NCBI GenBank assembly: GCA_964653025.1
Contig: CAZZBZ010000009.1
Span: 1-63,058, forward strand
Direction: 5' to 3'
DNA from: JABWAM01 sp964653025
GTDB taxonomy: Bacteria; Verrucomicrobiota; Verrucomicrobiia; JABWAM01
Length of the DNA: 63,058 bases
Shown here piece after piece: positions 27,168 through 35,241 of this stretch. How positions within the stretch are numbered: position 1 is the first letter of the stretch; each line of letters begins with the position of its first letter. The position numbers were made by a program, and so were the translations under genes. Below the pieces are notes generated by a model. That model was given only the letters and a program-made list of their open reading frames with translations. It had not been told where the DNA came from and made no database searches.

Positions 27168-28402
27168 CGTTTCCTCCTGCGTTCGTCGCGGACCAGAACG
27201 GTCTCCACGCGGTTGCGGCTAAGGCGCTCAACCTGGAAGGCCAGCCCGCCGAAGGAACATGAATCACCCGGGCGCGGGAGGGCGCCGATGCGGTCGGTCA
27301 CCCAGCCGCCGAGGGTATCCACGCCCTCGGCGCGGAGCTTCACACCGAGGCGTTCCGAGATGCGGCGCAGCGGCGCGCTGCCGCGCGCGAGGAGCGTGCC
27401 CTCCTCGATTTCCTCCCACGGTGTGGGCTCGTCGTCGAACTCGTCGGAGATCTCGCCAAAAACCTCCTCGACCACATCCTCCATGGTGATCAGGCCGTCC
27501 ACGCCGCCGAACTCGTCGAGGACGATCGCCATGCGCTGCGGGCCGCGCAGGAAGCTCTTAAGCAGTTCGAGGGCGCTCATCGTCTCGGGCACGAAGGCGG
27601 CGGGCTCGAAGCAGGCGATGGGATCGGGTTCCGCTTCAAGGAGAAAGCGTCGGGCGTTGAGGACCCCAACGACGGAATCGAGGGAGCCATCGCAGATGGG
27701 GAGCCGCCGGTGGCGCGCGGCGACAGCTTGCTTTCGCATCTGGACGAGGTCTCCGCCGACATCCACGAAGCGGATCTGGGTCCGCGGGGTCATCATCTCG
27801 CGGAGATTGCGTTCGCCGAGGAGAATGGCCTGCTCGATCAACCGTCGCTCGGAGGGGCGCAGCGCTCCCTCGCGCGTTCCGAGATCGAGGAGGGTGAGGT
27901 ACTCCTCCTCAGTGAGGCCGGGGAGGGCGCGACCGGCGCGGGGAACGAGTCGGCGAACCCAGCGGGCGGCGATCGCGTCCATCAAGCCGAAGAAGGGGCG
28001 GGCGTGTTCGGAAACGCGTGCGATGAGTTCGAGCCAGCGAGGGGAAGGGCGCGCCACGCCGTTGAGGACGAGCGCCTTTGGGACAAGATCCCCGAGGACG
28101 AGGAGGAGGATGCTGTCGCATGCGGGAAAGGTCCACCAGGCCCAGCCACTCGATTCCAGGAGGATGCCGAGGGCCGTGGCCGCGGCGAGGCTGAGGGAAC
28201 TCGTGGCGGTGAAGACGAAGTGGATGGGCCCAAGGAGACGAGCGACCTCGGTCCGCTCGCGGGCAGCCGCATCGGTCCCCGCATGGGTGGGTCTCGGACG
28301 GGAAGGACCGCCGATGAGAGCCGCCTCGCAAGCGGCGACGCCGGACGCAAGCCAGAGGCTCGCGAGGCATACGGCGGCAAGGAGGAGGGGAAGGGTGACC
28401 AC
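27164..28402 (-). CDS. CNNM/CorC (hemolysin-family) transporter
   Basis: 412 aa. The DUF21 membrane domain contains the VLGDLVPKALVLNG motif; the CBS pair follows, with MMTPRTQIRFVDVGGD and GPQRMAIVLDEFGGVDGLIT plus MEDVVEEVFGEISDE; the C-terminal CorC_HlyC domain is complete. The family is implicated in divalent cation efflux despite the old name hemolysin. The start is GTG 28402, at the first hydrophobic segment. It is co-transcribed with the truncated paralogue through an ATGA overlap. Confidence 0.85.
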   Translation of the reverse strand: MVTLPLLLAAVCLASLWLASGVAACEAALIGGPSRPRPTHAGTDAAARERTEVARLLGPIHFVFTATSSLSLAAATALGILLESSGWAWWTFPACDSILLLVLGDLVPKALVLNGVARPSPRWLELIARVSEHARPFFGLMDAIAARWVRRLVPRAGRALPGLTEEEYLTLLDLGTREGALRPSERRLIEQAILLGERNLREMMTPRTQIRFVDVGGDLVQMRKQAVAARHRRLPICDGSLDSVVGVLNARRFLLEAEPDPIACFEPAAFVPETMSALELLKSFLRGPQRMAIVLDEFGGVDGLITMEDVVEEVFGEISDEFDDEPTPWEEIEEGTLLARGSAPLRRISERLGVKLRAEGVDTLGGWVTDRIGALPRPGDSCSFGGLAFQVERLSRNRVETVLVRDERRRKR

Positions 28403-28416
28403 AGGCGACGGATTAT

Positions 28417-28566
28417 TTACGACCCAGGGCGCTCCATCGCCGCCCTCAGGAGGTCGAACTGCGACTCCAGATCCGCCATGCGGGCGGCGACGGCCTTCAG
28501 GTCGCTGCCTCTTCCGTCGTTCTCCATATCGGAGGCTACGGCGCGCAGGTGAAGGGCCTTCATCAT
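28417..28566 (-). CDS. Small helical protein of 49 aa
   Basis: Begins MMKALHLRAVASDMENDGRG and ends LLRAAMERPGS. Residues 21-45 have a heptad-like hydrophobic pattern (LKAVAARMADLESQFDLL), suggesting a short coiled coil. It lies 14 bp upstream of the CorC-type gene on the same strand. It is below usual gene-calling length, but codon use is GC-rich and coding-like. Function unknown. Confidence 0.45.
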   Translation of the reverse strand: MMKALHLRAVASDMENDGRGSDLKAVAARMADLESQFDLLRAAMERPGS

Positions 28567-28823
28567 GACTCAGGTTGACGGGTCCACCGGTTCATAATTC
28601 AGCGATTACCGATTTGGTTTCCAGCTTATTCCATCCCGTGTTTGGAGGGACGCACCACGATTGAAAATCTTTCTCTGTTCTGGCTGTGGACGGGGTCGGC
28701 GACCCGTTCCTCTCCCCCGCCCGTCCGCGGTCAACGACCGCGGCTACAGCAGAGGTTGCACCACGATCGGAATCCCTTTTCTGCAGACGGGGGTTGCTGA
28801 TCCCGGTTCCTTCATTTTTTTCT

Positions 28824-28851
28824 TCATCCTTCATCGATCATCCTTCATCCT
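28824..28851. repeat. Four tandem heptamers just upstream of the I42 lipoprotein gene
   Basis: TCATCCT, TCATCGA, TCATCCT, TCATCCT, ending 6 bp before ATG 28858. The rest of 28567-28857 holds no convincing gene. Confidence 0.8.
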
Positions 28852-28857
28852 TTTCCC

Positions 28858-29250
28858 ATGAAAACTTCTTGGCTTGTACGGACTGCTTTCGCGATGGCCG
28901 TATTCTTCTGGTCCGGTTGCGCCACGCCCGTGGGACAGTTTGTGGACCCGGACCTTCCGATCGACGTGATCAAGGGGCAGTCTTTCGAAATCGTCCTCGA
29001 ATCCAACCCGACCACCGGGTACGCGTGGGGCCTCGCCAAGAGGATCGAGAACCACATGGTCAATCTCGTGACGAACGAGTACCACGCGAAGGAAACCTCA
29101 CTCGTCGGATCCGGGGGCGCGGAAGTGTGGACCTTCGTCGCCCGCCACGAGGGGACAACCACCATCACCCTCGCGTACCGTCGCCCGTGGGAGAAGGAAG
29201 TGCCGCCGGCGATGACCCGGGTCTTCCGGATCAACATCCAAAAAGGGTGA
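28858..29250 (+). CDS. Chagasin-family (I42) peptidase inhibitor, lipoprotein
   Basis: 130 aa. Signal peptide with lipobox FFWSGC (Cys21). The three inhibitor loops of chagasin are recognisable: NPTTGYAW, GSGGAEVWTF and YRRPWEK. Family members inhibit papain-like cysteine peptidases; as a lipoprotein this one would act in the periplasm or at the surface, perhaps guarding against own or foreign proteases. The ATG directly follows a heptamer tract, which must therefore act as, or replace, its leader. Confidence 0.88.
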   Translation: MKTSWLVRTAFAMAVFFWSGCATPVGQFVDPDLPIDVIKGQSFEIVLESNPTTGYAWGLAKRIENHMVNLVTNEYHAKETSLVGSGGAEVWTFVARHEGTTTITLAYRRPWEKEVPPAMTRVFRINIQKG

Positions 29251-29281
29251 CCGGAAGTTCGCAGGAACTCCACGGTCGTTC

Positions 29282-29908
29282 ATGGGCCATTACGGGCACC
29301 AGCCGCGCCACATCGTGAGCCTCCCGGTCCTCCTGATGGATGATTCGGCGCGCGTCGCCGCTCTCGATGCGTTGCGGCGAGGGGGTCTCATTCTCTTCCC
29401 TACCGAAACGGTGTACGGGATCGGCGCCGCCTCTGTCCACTCCGCTGCCGTCGAGCGACTCACCGTTGCGAAAGGGCGCTCCCCCGGAAAGCCTTTCCAG
29501 CGGCTCATCGCGGATGTCGCGGTCGCCCGGCGCGATTCGACGGGTTGGGATGACCGCGCCGAACGCCTCGCACGCGCCTTCTGGCCGGGGCCGCTCACCC
29601 TCGTCGTCCCAGCAAAGGACGGAACCCTCGGTTGGCGAGTGCCGCGCCATGAATGGCTTCTCGGCCTCCTGCGAGAACTCGGGGGAGCGATTGTCGCATC
29701 GAGCGCAAACCCGTCGAACACTCCACCGCCGAAGACGTGCGCGGAGGCGATCCGCCTTATGGGAACCTCCGTTGCCCTCGCGGTGGACGGGGGGATCGCC
29801 CCAGAGGGCGAAGCCTCGACGGTCGCCGAACTCACCATCCACGGCCTCCGTGTTCTCCGGGCCGGCGCAGTTCCCGAAACCGCCCTCCTCAAGGTTCTTG
29901 GGCCGTAA
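29282..29908 (+). CDS. tsaC: Threonylcarbamoyl-AMP synthase, Sua5/YciO/YrdC family
   Basis: 208 aa. YrdC fold motifs: ALRRGGLILFPTETVYGIGA, KGRSPGKPF, LARAFWPGPLTLVV, WRVPRHEW and GAIVASSANPS. It would make threonylcarbamoyl-AMP from Thr, bicarbonate and ATP for tRNA t6A37. Only the catalytic YrdC domain is present, without the Sua5 C-terminal domain, so the TsaC name is appropriate. The start is taken at 29282; ATG 29336 would still leave a nearly complete domain. Confidence 0.87.
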   Translation: MGHYGHQPRHIVSLPVLLMDDSARVAALDALRRGGLILFPTETVYGIGAASVHSAAVERLTVAKGRSPGKPFQRLIADVAVARRDSTGWDDRAERLARAFWPGPLTLVVPAKDGTLGWRVPRHEWLLGLLRELGGAIVASSANPSNTPPPKTCAEAIRLMGTSVALAVDGGIAPEGEASTVAELTIHGLRVLRAGAVPETALLKVLGP

Positions 29909-29931
29909 CTACCCAGCTTCGCATGGGCACG

Positions 29932-29948
29932 ATCCGCCTGAGGCGGAT
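29932..29948. repeat. Dispersed palindrome ATCCGCCTGAGGCGGAT
   Basis: A 17-bp perfect inverted repeat. Its 15-bp core recurs at 39635-39649 and, inverted at the central base, at 57411-57425. Confidence 0.8.
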
Positions 29949-30010
29949 GTCCCTCCACACTCGAATCGCGATTGGAGGGACGGTGTGTCGCCGTCCGTCT
30001 TTCCGCGCCT

Positions 30011-30039
30011 GCGGCCGCCGACACGGCGGCCCTCCAGCG
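30011..30039 (+). repeat. REP-like hairpin element, copy 1
   Basis: A 29-bp sequence containing an 8-bp stem (30013-30020 with 30024-30031). The identical 29 bp occurs inverted at 35860-35888. A second hairpin (8-bp stem, 30057-30078) follows. Together with 29932-29948, these three hairpins fill the space between the convergent tsaC and 30202 genes; nothing else is visible there. Confidence 0.8.
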
Positions 30040-30201
30040 GAAGGCTGCCTCGGTAGCCCGTGCTGTCCCTAGCACGGGTCCTCCCTCCCGCCGTGGGCTT
30101 GCCACGCGCCACGCGTGGACACGTCGGGCTACCCTCCACGCAGGGATTACGCGGTGGGGTGCGGACCGCATCGGGGTCGTCCCTGAGTAGTTGCCTCGGA
30201 C

Positions 30202-30621
30202 TCACTTCTTCCGCGACTTCTTCCCGTTGCCTTGGACTTTCTTCAGGCGCTCCATGACCATGTCGAGTTCCTTGGCAGTGATTGTTCCGGCCACGTAGTG
30301 GTCCACGGCGCTGCGGAACACGTGCGCCGTCGGGGGATCAAAGCGTGCGTAGATCTCCTGCCCGAGGTTGCGCGTGATCGCCACGAAGGTGTTGCCGTTG
30401 AAGTGGGCAAAGGGCGTAAGGAGATGGCACTGGAGCGCCGTCTCGATGACCTCGCGGAAGGTTGTGCTTCGCTTCCGTGTGATTTCCCAGAGACTCTGCG
30501 CGCGGGTGTTCGCCGCGCGATTGACACGCGTGGCCACCTTGCCTGCCAGGCAGAGGCGGTGATTGATGAAGGAGACGGCCTCCCAGGGGATCGAATCGAG
30601 CCAACGCTTCTTGATGTTCAT
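30202..30621 (-). CDS. Hypothetical protein, 139 aa
   Basis: Not recognised. Starts MNIKKRWLDSIPWEAVSFIN; mostly alpha-helical, with a hydrophobic-aromatic core (HLLTPFAHFNGNTFVAITRN) and a strongly basic C-terminus (GNGKKSRKK). No signal peptide or membrane helix. The basic tail could bind nucleic acid. It lies 7 bp downstream of the 69-aa ORF and behind the nitroreductase on the same strand, so they may form an operon. ATG 30621 is the first start that leaves the 69-aa ORF free. Confidence 0.6.
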   Translation of the reverse strand: MNIKKRWLDSIPWEAVSFINHRLCLAGKVATRVNRAANTRAQSLWEITRKRSTTFREVIETALQCHLLTPFAHFNGNTFVAITRNLGQEIYARFDPPTAHVFRSAVDHYVAGTITAKELDMVMERLKKVQGNGKKSRKK

Positions 30622-30628
30622 GGGTAAG

Positions 30629-30838
30629 TCAGGCGTGAAGGGTGGAGCGGTTGCGACGCAACCGCGCCTTGATGCGAAGGAGGGGAGCAACCCCTTCGCT
30701 TTTAAGCCATCCGCGCCCGTGGCGAGCAAGGTACGGTTTTGCGCGAAAGCGGTGCTGGATGCGAACCCCCTCGCGGACGATCTGCCGGATCAACGGGTTC
30801 CGGGTGTAGTCGGGGGCGCGCTTGGGGGAATGGGTCAT
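30629..30838 (-). CDS. Small basic hypothetical protein, 69 aa
   Basis: Very Arg-rich (about 20% Arg), no membrane segment. MTHSPKRAPDYTRNPLIRQI begins it, and the end is LLRIKARLRRNRSTLHA. It begins 1 bp after the nitroreductase stop and ends 7 bp before the next gene. Unrecognised; the tight spacing supports a real gene, but the low complexity leaves doubt. Confidence 0.4.
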   Translation of the reverse strand: MTHSPKRAPDYTRNPLIRQIVREGVRIQHRFRAKPYLARHGRGWLKSEGVAPLLRIKARLRRNRSTLHA

Positions 30839-30839
30839 C

Positions 30840-31367
30840 TCAGGAGGAGGCGTGCCGCCCCCAGCGACTGTGGTGAACGCGAACTTCTTGGTAGCGATCT
30901 TCGCGAGGTTTCGACTCCGCCGGCCAGCCTATCGGCACGAAGGCAAGGGGAACCACATGCGCGGGAATTCCCAGCGCGTCGCGGAGCACCCGTTCTCGCT
31001 CCGCGATCGGGTGGACCGCCACCCACACCGCGCCAAGCCCATGCGCGTGCGCCGCGAGAAGCAGGTTCTCCGTCGCAGCCGCGCAGTCCTGGGACCAGAA
31101 GCCCTTGAACTTCTCGATGGTCGGGTCCCCGCAGGTGACCACGGCCACAGGGGGGCACCCAAGGTCCCCGTTCGGATGGAACTTCTTCACAAGGTCGGCC
31201 AGGACCGCGGGGTCCTCGACGACCACGAAATGCCAGGGCTGCGCGTTACCGGCCGAAGGGGCACTCATCGCGGCCGCGAGCACCTCGTGGAGGATCTGGG
31301 CGGGAACCGGGCGATCCTCATAGGCACGGAGGCTCCGTCGCGTAAAGAGGGCTTCGAGCGCATCCAT
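30840..31367 (-). CDS. Nitroreductase family protein
   Basis: 175 aa FMN-dependent flavoprotein. The N-terminal TRRSLRAYEDRPV phosphate-binding motif, SAPSAGNAQPWHFVVVED and HAHGLGAVWVAVHP are typical of the NfsB/FRP fold. Members reduce nitroaromatics, quinones or flavins with NAD(P)H; the physiological substrate is unknown. It heads a possible three-gene unit with two small unknown proteins. Confidence 0.88.
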   Translation of the reverse strand: MDALEALFTRRSLRAYEDRPVPAQILHEVLAAAMSAPSAGNAQPWHFVVVEDPAVLADLVKKFHPNGDLGCPPVAVVTCGDPTIEKFKGFWSQDCAAATENLLLAAHAHGLGAVWVAVHPIAERERVLRDALGIPAHVVPLAFVPIGWPAESKPREDRYQEVRVHHSRWGRHASS

Positions 31368-31378
31368 GGTATGGGAAA

Positions 31379-31407
31379 AGGTTTGTGTCTTGTGCCCCGG
31401 GGGTCAA
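31379..31407 (-). promoter_or_regulatory. Possible promoter of the nitroreductase gene
   Basis: On the minus strand: TTGACC (31407-31402), 17-nt spacer, AAACCT (31384-31379), 11 nt before ATG 31367. The -10 match is weak. Confidence 0.35.
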
Positions 31408-31433
31408 ACCTATTTCGAAGCGTACGAAAGATA

Positions 31434-31844
31434 ATGCATTCCTTTCCCGTCACCCCCCAGAAGCAGGAAGTCCTTCGCCTTCGCATGCAGGCCCTCGGGG
31501 TCCGCGAGGAAGAGGTCGAGGAACTCTTCATGCGTGCCGGCGGACCCGGCGGCCAGAAGGTCAATAAGACCTCCTCCGCCGTGGCGCTCTTCCATCGTCC
31601 CACGGGGGTCCGCGTCCGCTGCGAAGAATCGCGCTCCCAGGCCCTCAACCGCTTTCTCGCCCGCCGCCTTCTCCTCGACCGCATCGAGAAACAGCGCCGA
31701 GGTTTTGTGGCCGCCGAGCGGTCTGCCAGCGAGAAGATCCGACGACAGAAACGCCGCCGTTCGCGCCGCGCGAAGCAGCGAATGCTCGAGGGGAAAACCC
31801 GCCACGCGGAAAAGAAGGCCTCGCGCACTCGCCCGGATTGGTAG
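31434..31844 (+). CDS. Peptide-chain-release-factor-like GGQ protein
   Basis: 136 aa, a stand-alone RF domain 3 with the catalytic GGQ at 39-41 (AGGPGGQKVNKTSSAV) and a long basic tail (KIRRQKRRRSRRAKQRM). There is no codon-recognition domain. Such proteins (ArfB/YaeJ, RF-H, mtRF-R types) hydrolyse peptidyl-tRNA on stalled ribosomes; the basic tail would enter the mRNA channel. ArfB-like rescue is the likely role, but the exact subfamily is not certain. It lies 8 bp before the PHP gene. Confidence 0.82.
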   Translation: MHSFPVTPQKQEVLRLRMQALGVREEEVEELFMRAGGPGGQKVNKTSSAVALFHRPTGVRVRCEESRSQALNRFLARRLLLDRIEKQRRGFVAAERSASEKIRRQKRRRSRRAKQRMLEGKTRHAEKKASRTRPDW

Positions 31845-31851
31845 GACCCCC

Positions 31852-32676
31852 ATGCGCCTCCCCCGACACCCGCACGCCGACGAGGTCCTCGTGGACCCGC
31901 ACGTGCACACGAACTTTTCCGATGGGCTCTCCACGCCGCGACGGATGTTCCTCCGCGCGCAAAAGCAGGGCCTCCGGGGCCTTGTGGTCGCCGACCACGA
32001 CACCGTGCGGCACTGGGAACCCTCGCTCCTGGCGGCACGCCGCCTCGAGATGATCACCGCGCTCGGCGTGGAAGTCTCGACGGCCCAGGGGCATCTCCTC
32101 GCCTACTTCAGTTGCGACACCCCCCCGCGCCGCGTGGCCCGGGCGCTCCGCCTCGACGAGGGGATGATCCATTTCCTCGATGTGCGTTCTGCCATCCGCC
32201 GTGTGCGCGACCTCGGCGGCCTCGTGTGCATCCCTCACCCCTTCGGGCCCTTTTATCCGCTCGGCGCGGAGTACTTCGACCTCGTGGACGGGGTGGAAGA
32301 GTACAACTCCTGGATCTACCGCGACAAACGCAGCTTTCACAACGCCTTCGGCTACGCCCGCCGCCACCGGATCGCCGCGCTCGGCGCGAGCGATAGCCAT
32401 TATCCCTTCACCCTCGGCTTTGGGGCGACCGCGGTCCCCGCCGCCCTAGACTTCTCGAAGCCAGACTGGTTCCTCCACTGCATCCGCCAGCGGCTCACCC
32501 GCCCGATCGTCCTCCAGCAGCCGATCCACCGTCGGATCAATTACCTGAAATGGACCGTGAGCCTCCCGCTCAATGTCCGCTACAACGCCCGATTTTTTCG
32601 CTCGAAATGGCGCGGTTACTGGCGCCAGCGCTACCGCGAGATGATCTCCGTCGAGAAGGGCCACGCGAGGAAATAG
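31852..32676 (+). CDS. PHP-domain phosphoesterase
   Basis: 274 aa. The metal-binding motifs of the polymerase-and-histidinol-phosphatase fold are present: DPHVHTNFSDG (His17, His19), VVADHDT, GVEVSTAQGHLLAYF, CIPHPFGPF and GASDSHYP. The usual activity is phosphoester hydrolysis at a trinuclear metal site. After the catalytic domain, a basic C-terminal tail (NARFFRSKWRGYWRQRYRE) could touch membrane or nucleic acid. The substrate is unknown. Confidence 0.82.
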   Translation: MRLPRHPHADEVLVDPHVHTNFSDGLSTPRRMFLRAQKQGLRGLVVADHDTVRHWEPSLLAARRLEMITALGVEVSTAQGHLLAYFSCDTPPRRVARALRLDEGMIHFLDVRSAIRRVRDLGGLVCIPHPFGPFYPLGAEYFDLVDGVEEYNSWIYRDKRSFHNAFGYARRHRIAALGASDSHYPFTLGFGATAVPAALDFSKPDWFLHCIRQRLTRPIVLQQPIHRRINYLKWTVSLPLNVRYNARFFRSKWRGYWRQRYREMISVEKGHARK

Positions 32677-32710
32677 GCGTGCATCCATCAGGAAGGTTTC
32701 CTCACGAGGT

Positions 32711-32738
32711 TTGCTTGGAGGAAGGATGGGGGTATACT
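32711..32738 (+). promoter_or_regulatory. Promoter of the DUF4149 gene
   Basis: TTGCTT (32711-32716), 16-nt spacer, TATACT (32733-32738), 14 nt before ATG 32753. This is the best -10 in the window. It overlaps ATG 32726, which is therefore unlikely to be the start despite a GGAGG before it. Confidence 0.65.
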
Positions 32739-32752
32739 CCGCCCCCTCGGCC

Positions 32753-33268
32753 ATGGCCCCGCTCTCCCGAAACCTTGCACTCCTCGCCCTCGCCTTCTGG
32801 CTCGGGGTCTCCGTCCTCTTCAGTGCAGTCGTCGCCCCGACCCTCTTTGACCCCGACGTGGCGAGTGGCCTCAGTCGCGACATGGCCGGCGCGATCAACA
32901 CCGCCGTGCTTCGCCGCGTCTACCTGATCACCTACATCTGCGGCGGTCTCTCGGCTTTCCTGCTGGTCGTCTGCTCCGTCCTCGAGCGCGGCGGCAGCCC
33001 CGCCCCCAAGCGCGCCTTTGTCCTCTGCCTTCTCCTCCTTGCCTGCAACGCAGCCAACGACATCTGGATCCACCGCCACCTCAGCCGTATCCGCCTCGAG
33101 ATGGCCAACTCCCAGGCCGCACATCAAGGAAGCCTCAAGGCTCGATTTGACCATTGGCACAAGGCATCTGTCCGGGTCTTCAGCGCCGGTCTCGGCGCCG
33201 GAAGCCTCGCGATCCTTCTCCTCCTCGCCCCGGGCAAGGGCGGCGGCGGTGGACGCCGCAAACGCTAG
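32753..33268 (+). CDS. DUF4149-like membrane protein
   Basis: 171 aa with four membrane helices (LALLALAFWLGVSVLFSAVVA, LITYICGGLSAFLLVVC, AFVLCLLLLACNAA, LGAGSLAILLLLAP). The FWLG...VAPTLF start is typical of the DUF4149/TMEM205-like family, whose function is unknown. A conserved-looking loop NDIWIHRHLSRIRLEMA follows helix 3. The gene is convergent with the DEAD-box helicase, 5 bp apart. Confidence 0.7.
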   Translation: MAPLSRNLALLALAFWLGVSVLFSAVVAPTLFDPDVASGLSRDMAGAINTAVLRRVYLITYICGGLSAFLLVVCSVLERGGSPAPKRAFVLCLLLLACNAANDIWIHRHLSRIRLEMANSQAAHQGSLKARFDHWHKASVRVFSAGLGAGSLAILLLLAPGKGGGGGRRKR

Positions 33269-33273
33269 TCCCG

Positions 33274-34494
33274 TTATTTTCGGCGGCGGCGACCGAACCC
33301 GCTTGTGATGACCCCCGACCCCACGCGCACGGCCTTGCTTCGAATCCCCTCGGTGGCCTCGAAGGCACGAGTAAAGACGTAGTTGAAATTATCGAGCTTC
33401 CGCCGCTCGATCTTCTGGCCGATGAAATGCTCGATCGCGCGCACCTGGTCCAACTCGCTCCCGACCACCAGGGTGCAGGCGTCGCCTACCGCCAGCGCAC
33501 GTCCCGTCCGCCCGATGCGGTGCACATAGTCCTCGGGATGCAGCGGCACGTCGTAGTTGATCACATGGCTGATCCCCAAAACATCCAGCCCGCGCGACGC
33601 AATGTCGGTGGCCACCATGATCTCGACCTTCCCGTTGCGAAAGTCTTCGAGTGAGTGTTCGCGTTCGGATTGCGTGCGTCCGGAGTGGAGCACGGCCACC
33701 GAGTGGCCGTCGCGATGAAGCATGTGGTAGACGCTGTCCGCCCCATGCTTCGTACGCGTGAAAATGAGGACCTGGTCGAAGTTGAGCCGCCGCAGGAGTT
33801 CCACCATGAGCGCGTCCTTCTGGTCCTCGGCCACGGGGTAGAGTGCATGGGAGACCGTTTCCGCGGGCGAGCGCCCGGCCCCGATGGCCACCCGCTCCGG
33901 GTTCTTGAGCGCCCACTGGCAGAGGGTCTCGATCTCGGGAGGGATCGTCGCTGAGAAAAGCATCGTCTGGCGCTTCTTCGGGCACTTATCGAGGATGCGA
34001 CGCACGTCCGGCAGGAAACCCATGTCCAGCATGCGGTCGGCCTCATCGAGAATGAGCACCTCGATACGGTCGAGCCGTACCGTGCCCCGCTCCATCAGGT
34101 CGAGAAGGCGTCCGGGCGTGGCGACGATCACATCCACCCCCGCGCGGAACTCCTGGATCTGCTTCTCGTAGCCGACGCCGCCGTAGACGACACAGACGCG
34201 GAGGTCGGTAAAGCGTCCGTAGTCGCGAAAAGCGGTTTCGACCTGTGCGGCGAGCTCGCGCGTCGGCCCGAGGACGAGGCAGCGTGGCTGAGGTTGGTGG
34301 CTCCCGAGATGGGTCAGGGTGGGCAACGCGAAGGCCGCGGTCTTGCCGGTGCCGGTCTGGGCGCTCCCGACAATATCCCTTCCCTCGAGAAGGAGTGGGA
34401 TGGCCCGGAGTTGGATGGGGGTGGGATCGGTGTACCCGGCAGCGCGAACGCCCTCGAGAACCTTGGGCGCGAGCCCGAGCTTGGTAAATGGCAT
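33274..34494 (-). CDS. DEAD-box ATP-dependent RNA helicase
   Basis: 406 aa with all core motifs: Q motif (GYTDPTPIQLRAIP), AQTGTGKT, PTRELAAQV, TPGRLLDL, DEAD, SAT, and in domain 2 IFTRTKHGAD, TDIASRGLDV and HRIGRTGRA. The RhlE-like compact layout has only a short basic tail (GFGRRRRK). It would remodel RNA, for example in ribosome assembly or cold adaptation. It has its own promoter although the CPBP gene lies only 22 bp upstream. Confidence 0.93.
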   Translation of the reverse strand: MPFTKLGLAPKVLEGVRAAGYTDPTPIQLRAIPLLLEGRDIVGSAQTGTGKTAAFALPTLTHLGSHQPQPRCLVLGPTRELAAQVETAFRDYGRFTDLRVCVVYGGVGYEKQIQEFRAGVDVIVATPGRLLDLMERGTVRLDRIEVLILDEADRMLDMGFLPDVRRILDKCPKKRQTMLFSATIPPEIETLCQWALKNPERVAIGAGRSPAETVSHALYPVAEDQKDALMVELLRRLNFDQVLIFTRTKHGADSVYHMLHRDGHSVAVLHSGRTQSEREHSLEDFRNGKVEIMVATDIASRGLDVLGISHVINYDVPLHPEDYVHRIGRTGRALAVGDACTLVVGSELDQVRAIEHFIGQKIERRKLDNFNYVFTRAFEATEGIRSKAVRVGSGVITSGFGRRRRK

Positions 34495-34501
34495 GAGGCC
34501 C

Positions 34502-34532
34502 ACACTATGGGCCGACTCACCAGAAATGCCAA
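34502..34532 (-). promoter_or_regulatory. Possible promoter of the DEAD-box gene
   Basis: On the minus strand: TTGGCA (34532-34527), 19-nt spacer, TAGTGT (34507-34502), 7 nt before ATG 34494. It lies partly inside the 3' end of the CPBP gene. Confidence 0.35.
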
Positions 34533-35224
34533 TCTCCGCGTTGCAGCACCCAGAGTCCAAGCAGGAAGTTCGTCAACCCGTGCGCCAGGACACAGAGGAA
34601 GAGGTTCCTCCGCCAGCAGAGAAGCGCCCCGTACGCGATCCCCGCCACGATCCCCGCCACCACGCGGTCATGCTCGAAGCCGAACAGCACGGCGGTGAGG
34701 ATGAACGACTTCCAGGTGAAGGCTCCCATCGGCACTTTTTTGAAGTCCGGGTCGATGATCCAGCGCATGAGGAACCCGCGCCAGAAAAGCTCCTCGATCA
34801 CCGCCACGACCACCGAGCTTCCGAAAAGACGAAACGCCACCCAGGCCCAGAATCCCGCCTCTGAGCGGTCGCGCAGAACCTGGGGGGTCCACGCCGCGAC
34901 ACCTTCCCCTCCTCCGGAGAGGATCCCGAGCGAGCGAAGCGCCGCTTGTGAGAAACGGTCCACCGGCGCGAGTCCGATCCAGAGCACGAGCACCGCAACC
35001 CCCGCCACAAAACCCGACCAGTGCCAACAGGGACGCAAGTCGGCATAGGCGCGGCGCCAAAAAACCAGGAGACCGCCCACGACCAGCGTGCGGAGAGGAT
35101 AGGCCCATACCGTCGCGTCGGGCGTAAGATTCTGGAGCGAGAGCCCCACGAGCCAAACGACAAAGGGAACCACCCACGGGAGGGTCGCCTTGCTCCAAGG
35201 CTGATGCGCGGAGGAATCGGGCAT
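34517..35224 (-). CDS. CPBP/CAAX-related intramembrane protease, exosortase-system type
   Basis: 235 aa with about seven membrane helices. The CPBP motifs are EELFWRGFLMRW, FGFEHD and AHGLTNFLLG, providing the Glu-Glu, His and His/Asn residues of the ABI/Rce1-like active site. A CAAX-protease-related subfamily is known from genomes with PEP-CTERM/exosortase systems, and this protein resembles it; since the window encodes both an exosortase and a PEP-CTERM protein, a role in that sorting pathway is plausible but inferred. It is the middle gene of a DUF4339, CPBP, DEAD-box run. Confidence 0.78.
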   Translation of the reverse strand: MPDSSAHQPWSKATLPWVVPFVVWLVGLSLQNLTPDATVWAYPLRTLVVGGLLVFWRRAYADLRPCWHWSGFVAGVAVLVLWIGLAPVDRFSQAALRSLGILSGGGEGVAAWTPQVLRDRSEAGFWAWVAFRLFGSSVVVAVIEELFWRGFLMRWIIDPDFKKVPMGAFTWKSFILTAVLFGFEHDRVVAGIVAGIAYGALLCWRRNLFLCVLAHGLTNFLLGLWVLQRGDWHFW

Positions 35225-35241
35225 CGCGGCGCAACGCGGGC

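Noticed and set aside
28592..28834. 80-aa minus-strand ORF between the CNNM and I42 genes
   Set aside because: Low complexity, overlaps the heptamer tract, no plausible start signal.
29336..29908. Shorter start for TsaC
   Set aside because: The longer N-terminus (HIVSLPVLLMDDSARVAALD) has a plausible YrdC leader; kept as an alternative only.
32726..33268. ATG 32726 as start of the DUF4149 gene
   Set aside because: It lies inside the promoter spacer; the internal ATG 32753 follows the TATACT box and starts the first helix.
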